Below, piece by piece: positions 61,315-64,000 of a DNA stretch of 64,000 bases (position 1 is the first letter of the stretch; each line of letters opens with the position of its first letter). The DNA lies in contig NZ_CP040812.1 in assembly GCF_006159205.1 (NCBI RefSeq), forward strand, positions 1,240,001-1,304,000. Direction: 5' to 3'. Below the pieces are notes generated by a model. That model did no database searches. It was not told the DNA's origin and saw only the letters and a program-made list of their open reading frames with translations. A program made the position numbers and the translations under genes. This stretch comes from Antarcticibacterium flavum (GTDB lineage Bacteria > Bacteroidota > Bacteroidia > Flavobacteriales > Flavobacteriaceae).

Positions 61315-62358
61315 CTATGAAGATTTATTCGCCAGCTGTCCGCAGGCGGCATCGATATCCTTCCCCCGGGACCTTCTAACCGTTACGGTTATCCCGTTTT
61401 GCTCCAGCAGGTTTTGATACATAGCTGTAGCCTCTCCTGTTGCCTGTTGAAAAACACCATCATCTATAGGATTGTATTCGATCAAATTCACCTTACAGGG
61501 AACATATTTGCAAAATTTCACAAGGGCCTCGGCATCTTTTCGTTTGTCATTGATACCTTCCCATACTATATATTCATAGGTTATCCTGCTTTTAGTTTTT
61601 GAATACCAGTATTCAAGGGCCTCCCGCAGGTCACTTAGAGAAAAAGTAGCATTAAAAGGCATAATGCTAGTTCGCACTTCATCAATGGCAGAGTGTAAAG
61701 AAACTGCAAGCTTTACCTTCGACTCATCATCTGCCAGCTTTTTGATCATCTTTGGAACCCCGGAGGTAGAAACTGTTATTCTCTTTGGGGACATTCCAAG
61801 ACCGTCTTTGGATGTAATCTTTTCAATCGCCTTCATAACGTTATTATAGTTCATTAAAGGCTCCCCCATCCCCATAAAAACAATATTGGAAAGAGGTTTA
61901 TCAAAGTAAAGCCGACTTTCGTTATCTATGGCCACTACCTGATCGTATATTTCATCAGGGTTAAGATTTCTCATTCTTTTAAGCGTGGCAGTTGCACAAA
62001 ATTTGCAATCCAGGCTGCACCCAACCTGTGAAGAAACACAGGCAGTAGTCCTTTTAGGAGTAGGGATTAGTACTGACTCCACTGTAAGGCTGTCATGTAA
62101 TTTCACTGCATTCTTGATCGTGCCGTCACTGCTTCGCTGCATTTGATCAACACGTATGTGGTTTATAACAAAATTCTCCTTCAGCATTTCACGGGTCTCT
62201 TTGGAGATATTGGTCATATCTTCAAAACTATGCGCACTCTTTTGCCACAACCATTCATAAACCTGGGTTCCCCGAAAAGATTTGTCCCCCCTGTCCACGA
62301 AAAAATCCTGGAGTTGCTGCTTCGTTAATGCCCGTATATCTTTCTTTTTATTTTTCAC
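61315..62358 (-). CDS. rlmN: 23S rRNA / tRNA adenine-C2 methyltransferase RlmN
   Basis: A 347-residue radical-SAM enzyme that methylates C2 of A2503 in 23S rRNA and A37 in some tRNAs. The iron-sulfur motif is CSLDCKFC (Cys114, Cys118, Cys121) in SSQVGCSLDCKFCATATL. The methyl-carrying C-terminal Cys339 is in DAACGQLA. Other marks are GMGEPLMNYNNV, KRITVSTSGVPKMI, LAVSLHSA and EYIVWEGIND. The start codon is GTG at 62358; no ATG is available upstream in frame. Confidence 0.95.
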   Translation of the reverse strand: MKNKKKDIRALTKQQLQDFFVDRGDKSFRGTQVYEWLWQKSAHSFEDMTNISKETREMLKENFVINHIRVDQMQRSSDGTIKNAVKLHDSLTVESVLIPTPKRTTACVSSQVGCSLDCKFCATATLKRMRNLNPDEIYDQVVAIDNESRLYFDKPLSNIVFMGMGEPLMNYNNVMKAIEKITSKDGLGMSPKRITVSTSGVPKMIKKLADDESKVKLAVSLHSAIDEVRTSIMPFNATFSLSDLREALEYWYSKTKSRITYEYIVWEGINDKRKDAEALVKFCKYVPCKVNLIEYNPIDDGVFQQATGEATAMYQNLLEQNGITVTVRRSRGKDIDAACGQLANKSS

Positions 62359-62362
62359 GCTG

Positions 62363-62370
62363 CAAAAGTA
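62363..62370 (-). promoter_or_regulatory. -7 promoter box of rlmN
   Basis: Minus-strand TACTTTTG matches TAnnTTTG and ends 4 bp before the GTG start codon, implying a leaderless or nearly leaderless transcript. Confidence 0.4.
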
Positions 62371-62434
62371 TGAAGATTTTTAGGATTTTAGCCAAGGCAA
62401 ATGCTAAGTGTTTGGATTTCATTTCTTTATATGA

Positions 62435-62560
62435 AGAACCAGGAAACAAGGACCAAGAAAAAGGAAGCAAGAAACAATAAACAAGAACCAAGAAACAAGA
62501 ACCAAGAAACAAGAACCAAGAAACAAAAACCAAGAAACAAGAACCAAGAAACAAGAACCA
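62435..62560. repeat. Degenerate tandem repeat of AAGAACCAAGAAAC words
   Basis: About nine imperfect copies of a 14-bp A-rich word. Similar words recur at about 62999-63087. The strand-biased, purine-rich composition gives spurious open frames on both strands (for example LGSCFLVLVSWF-type products), which are not genes. Confidence 0.8.
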
Positions 62561-62639
62561 TGTAGGAGATGGGTAACACCTAAGCCCAATAGATCCTGAA
62601 ACAAGTTACCATTGACGTATTTTATTAGATATAATTCTA

Positions 62640-62790
62640 TGGAATCTGGAAGAAACGGTGTCGAGTTTATCTTCATTTCATAAGACCGCTCCTTCTTTTT
62701 TGCATCGCCCAAAAAAGAAGCAAAAAAGTCTAGGCTTACGAAAGCTTATCTAAATTTATCATTCGGTGGCTAAATTTTAGGAACTCGCGG
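62640..62790. repeat. Dispersed intergenic repeat, copy 2
   Basis: Diverged copy of 61105-61275 in the same orientation, ending in GGTGGCTAAATTTTAGG in place of GGGGCTAAGAATGAC. No coding content. Confidence 0.65.
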
Positions 62791-62971
62791 GAAAATGAAT
62801 TCATGCGAGATTAATCCGTTGCGCTCAGACAGCCTAAAATTCTAACGCCCCACTCATTTCAAATTTTACGATAAACTTTCGTAGGCCGGGGAAAACGTCA
62901 TCACCTCACGCTAATAAAAAAATTTTATTGGGGTCTCAGGATGCCGGTGCGAGAATAGAAGAAAATAAAAA

Positions 62972-63087
62972 AATATTCGTGCATTCGTGGCTTTTAAAAA
63001 AGAACCAAGAATCAAGAATCAAGAAACAAGAAACAAGAGAAGAAACAGGAACCAAGAAACAAGAAACAAGAAAAAAGAAAAAAGAGA
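62972..63087. repeat. ATTCGTGCATTCGTGGC word plus AAGAA(A/C)CAAG repeat
   Basis: ATTCGTGCATTCGTGGC at about 62975-62991 is the first of four copies of this word in the tail of the window (others near 63460, 63650 and 63825). The A-rich repeat of 62435-62560 follows again from about 62999. Confidence 0.6.
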
Positions 63088-63184
63088 ACAGTGAACAAAG
63101 ATGGGACAAGAAGGAATTCAAGTGGTGAGATACGGAACTTCCAGCTACCTTAGACCCTGAACCAGGTTACGTTTGGAAGGTGAT

Positions 63185-63343
63185 TTGTCCCGTCAGGGAC
63201 TACCTATGGGTAGAATCGAAATAGATCAATCCACCGTGCCTTTAGGTACGACAAATAAAATTCCTGTTCATATCATGTACCTACGGCACAGGTAGCCTTC
63301 TGTGAATAATTTTTCTACCAATAGATAGTCCCTACGGGACAAG
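63185..63343. mobile_element. MITE-like element with nested inverted repeats
   Basis: The outer ends are GTCCCGTCAGGGACTACC (63187 on) and, inverted, a CTACCAATAGATAGTCCC block followed by TACGGGAC (to 63341). Inside, CGTGCCTTTAGGTACG (about 63235-63250) is inverted against GTACCTACGGCAC (about 63277-63289). The whole could fold as one long hairpin with side stems. No open frame is present. Confidence 0.6.
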
Positions 63344-63574
63344 GTAATTGGATACAGAAGGTTAAAATCCCAAGCCAGATAATTTTATTAAAGCTGGTCT
63401 CTTAAAAATCTAAACGAGCTAAATATAAGTAAGGAACCAGTATATAGAAAACAGAAACATCCGTTCATTCGTGGCTAATTTCTATCTCATATTTTGCTCA
63501 ACTATAAAAAAAAGAAATATCAAGAAACAACAAAAAAGAAAAGAGAGAAGAGAAAGGAATCTGGAGTCTAGAAA

Positions 63575-63865
63575 ATAGATAATAGACAAAAAGCATTAAA
63601 GAACTATAAGGACAGACGACACCCAGCTAGGCAAAGCTGTTTATTAAATATTCATGCATTCGCGGCTAACCTACACATTAAGAATCACTGTATCAAGAAC
63701 CATGAGTTAAAAAATAAGAGAAGGTAATTTAGAGTCTGAGTCTAGATTCTGAAAACTAGACAAAAGCATTAAAGAACTACAATGCCAGTTGACACCAAAT
63801 TGTGCAAAGCAGTTTAAGAATTATTCGTGCATTCGTGGCCAACCTAAATATTAACCACTGCTTAC
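63575..63865. repeat. Two diverged direct copies of an intergenic unit of about 115 bp
   Basis: Copy 1 (about 63575-63690) and copy 2 (about 63750-63865) share, in order, AAAAGCATTAAAGAACTA, a GACACC word, GCAAAGC.GTTTA, ATTC.TGCATTCG.GGC and AACCTA. No gene is seen anywhere from 62371 to 63980. Confidence 0.6.
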
Positions 63866-63934
63866 TAATTATCCCCTAATGACCCACAAATCAGAGAACA
63901 GAAAACCGAAAACGAAAAACGGAAAACAGTAAAC

Positions 63935-63969
63935 AAAAAAACCACCAACAAATCTGTCAGTGGTTTTTT
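63935..63969 (-). terminator. Terminator-like hairpin near the right edge
   Basis: AAAAAACCAC pairs with GTGGTTTTTT around a 14-nt loop. Both strands end in T runs, so it could work either way. On the minus strand it lies 11 bp after a possible stop codon at 63981-63983. Confidence 0.65.
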
Positions 63970-63980
63970 GAAATTAAAAC

Positions 63981-64000
63981 TTAACTCCTTAAAGGATCAA
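63981..64000 (-). CDS. Possible last codons of a minus-strand gene entering from the right
   Basis: Read on the minus strand the last 18 bases give Asp-Pro-Leu-Arg-Ser-stop (TAA), followed closely by a terminator hairpin. This is the layout expected at the end of a gene, but six codons cannot identify it. Confidence 0.3.

Noticed and set aside
62348..63128. Open frames of 60-97 codons with repeated LGSCFLVLVSWF-like or QETRKKK-like products
   Set aside because: They are translations of the A-rich AAGAACCAAGAAAC repeats on either strand and show no family likeness or conserved start.
1..64000. Defence islands, phage, secondary-metabolite clusters, rRNA genes
   Set aside because: No recombinase, restriction, toxin-antitoxin, phage structural, NRPS/PKS or rRNA sequence was seen on either strand.

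Overview
The window is chromosomal DNA from a gliding-type marine or environmental member of the Bacteroidota, most likely family Flavobacteriaceae. The signs are gldB and gldC, a SusC/SusD pair, the DUF4293-rho pair, a Rho with a long disordered insert, BT_3928-family and DUF1599 genes next to folP and the diadenylate cyclase gene, many promoters of the Bacteroidota type (-7 box TAnnTTTG), and lipoproteins with typical lipoboxes. No plasmid, phage, transposase or CRISPR gene is visible.

Layout. 1-1.9 kb: an exported aminopeptidase P cut by the left edge, then tRNA-Arg(ACG) with a 15-bp copy of its 3' end 173 bp downstream. 2.5-6.6 kb: a Tat-exported PaoABC-type molybdenum aldehyde oxidoreductase operon. 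6.7-25.4 kb: core genes (clpS, prmA, tpiA, BT_3928 family, DUF1599, folP, cdaA, an ABC exporter, truA, a frameshifted phosphoesterase, DUF4293, rho, gldC, gldB, nadE, a response regulator lacking its phospho-acceptor, and dnaG whose zinc-finger ligands are replaced). 25.5-28.9 kb: an ECF sigma / anti-sigma-like gene pair followed by two related outer-membrane proteins. 29.1-33.9 kb: an exported esterase, a PHP phosphoesterase and a GH2 glycosidase in one operon. 33.9-35.7 kb: a non-coding block with a MITE-like element, a four-copy array of about 302-bp repeats and the remnant of a DUF2961/GH172 gene.

35.7-60 kb is a large polysaccharide utilization locus (PUL). On the minus strand: susC, susD, a LamG-type surface binding lipoprotein, terminator, three GH144-like (glycoamylase fold) genes, an esterase, a GH43, a GH3, terminator, a formylglycine-generating enzyme (FGE) with both active-site cysteines, and a second GH43. 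Upstream lie a membrane-spanning one-component regulator (propeller sensor, Y_Y_Y, LuxR HTH) and a divergent CxPSR sulfatase. The natural reading is: SusCD and the LamG protein capture a glycan at the surface, endo-acting GH144 enzymes cut it, GH43/GH3 enzymes, esterase and sulfatase (matured by the exported FGE) trim it, and the regulator senses a breakdown product in the periplasm. GH144 suggests a beta-1,2-glucan-like backbone, but the sulfatase, esterase and two GH43s point to a more decorated substrate, so the target is open.

60-64 kb: a polyprenyl diphosphate synthase, rlmN, and about 1.6 kb of non-coding DNA filled with degenerate repeats and nested inverted repeats, ending with a terminator and perhaps the last codons of a minus-strand gene.

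All product calls come from reading motifs in translated sequence; no database search was run. Promoter calls rest on the -7 box alone unless stated.
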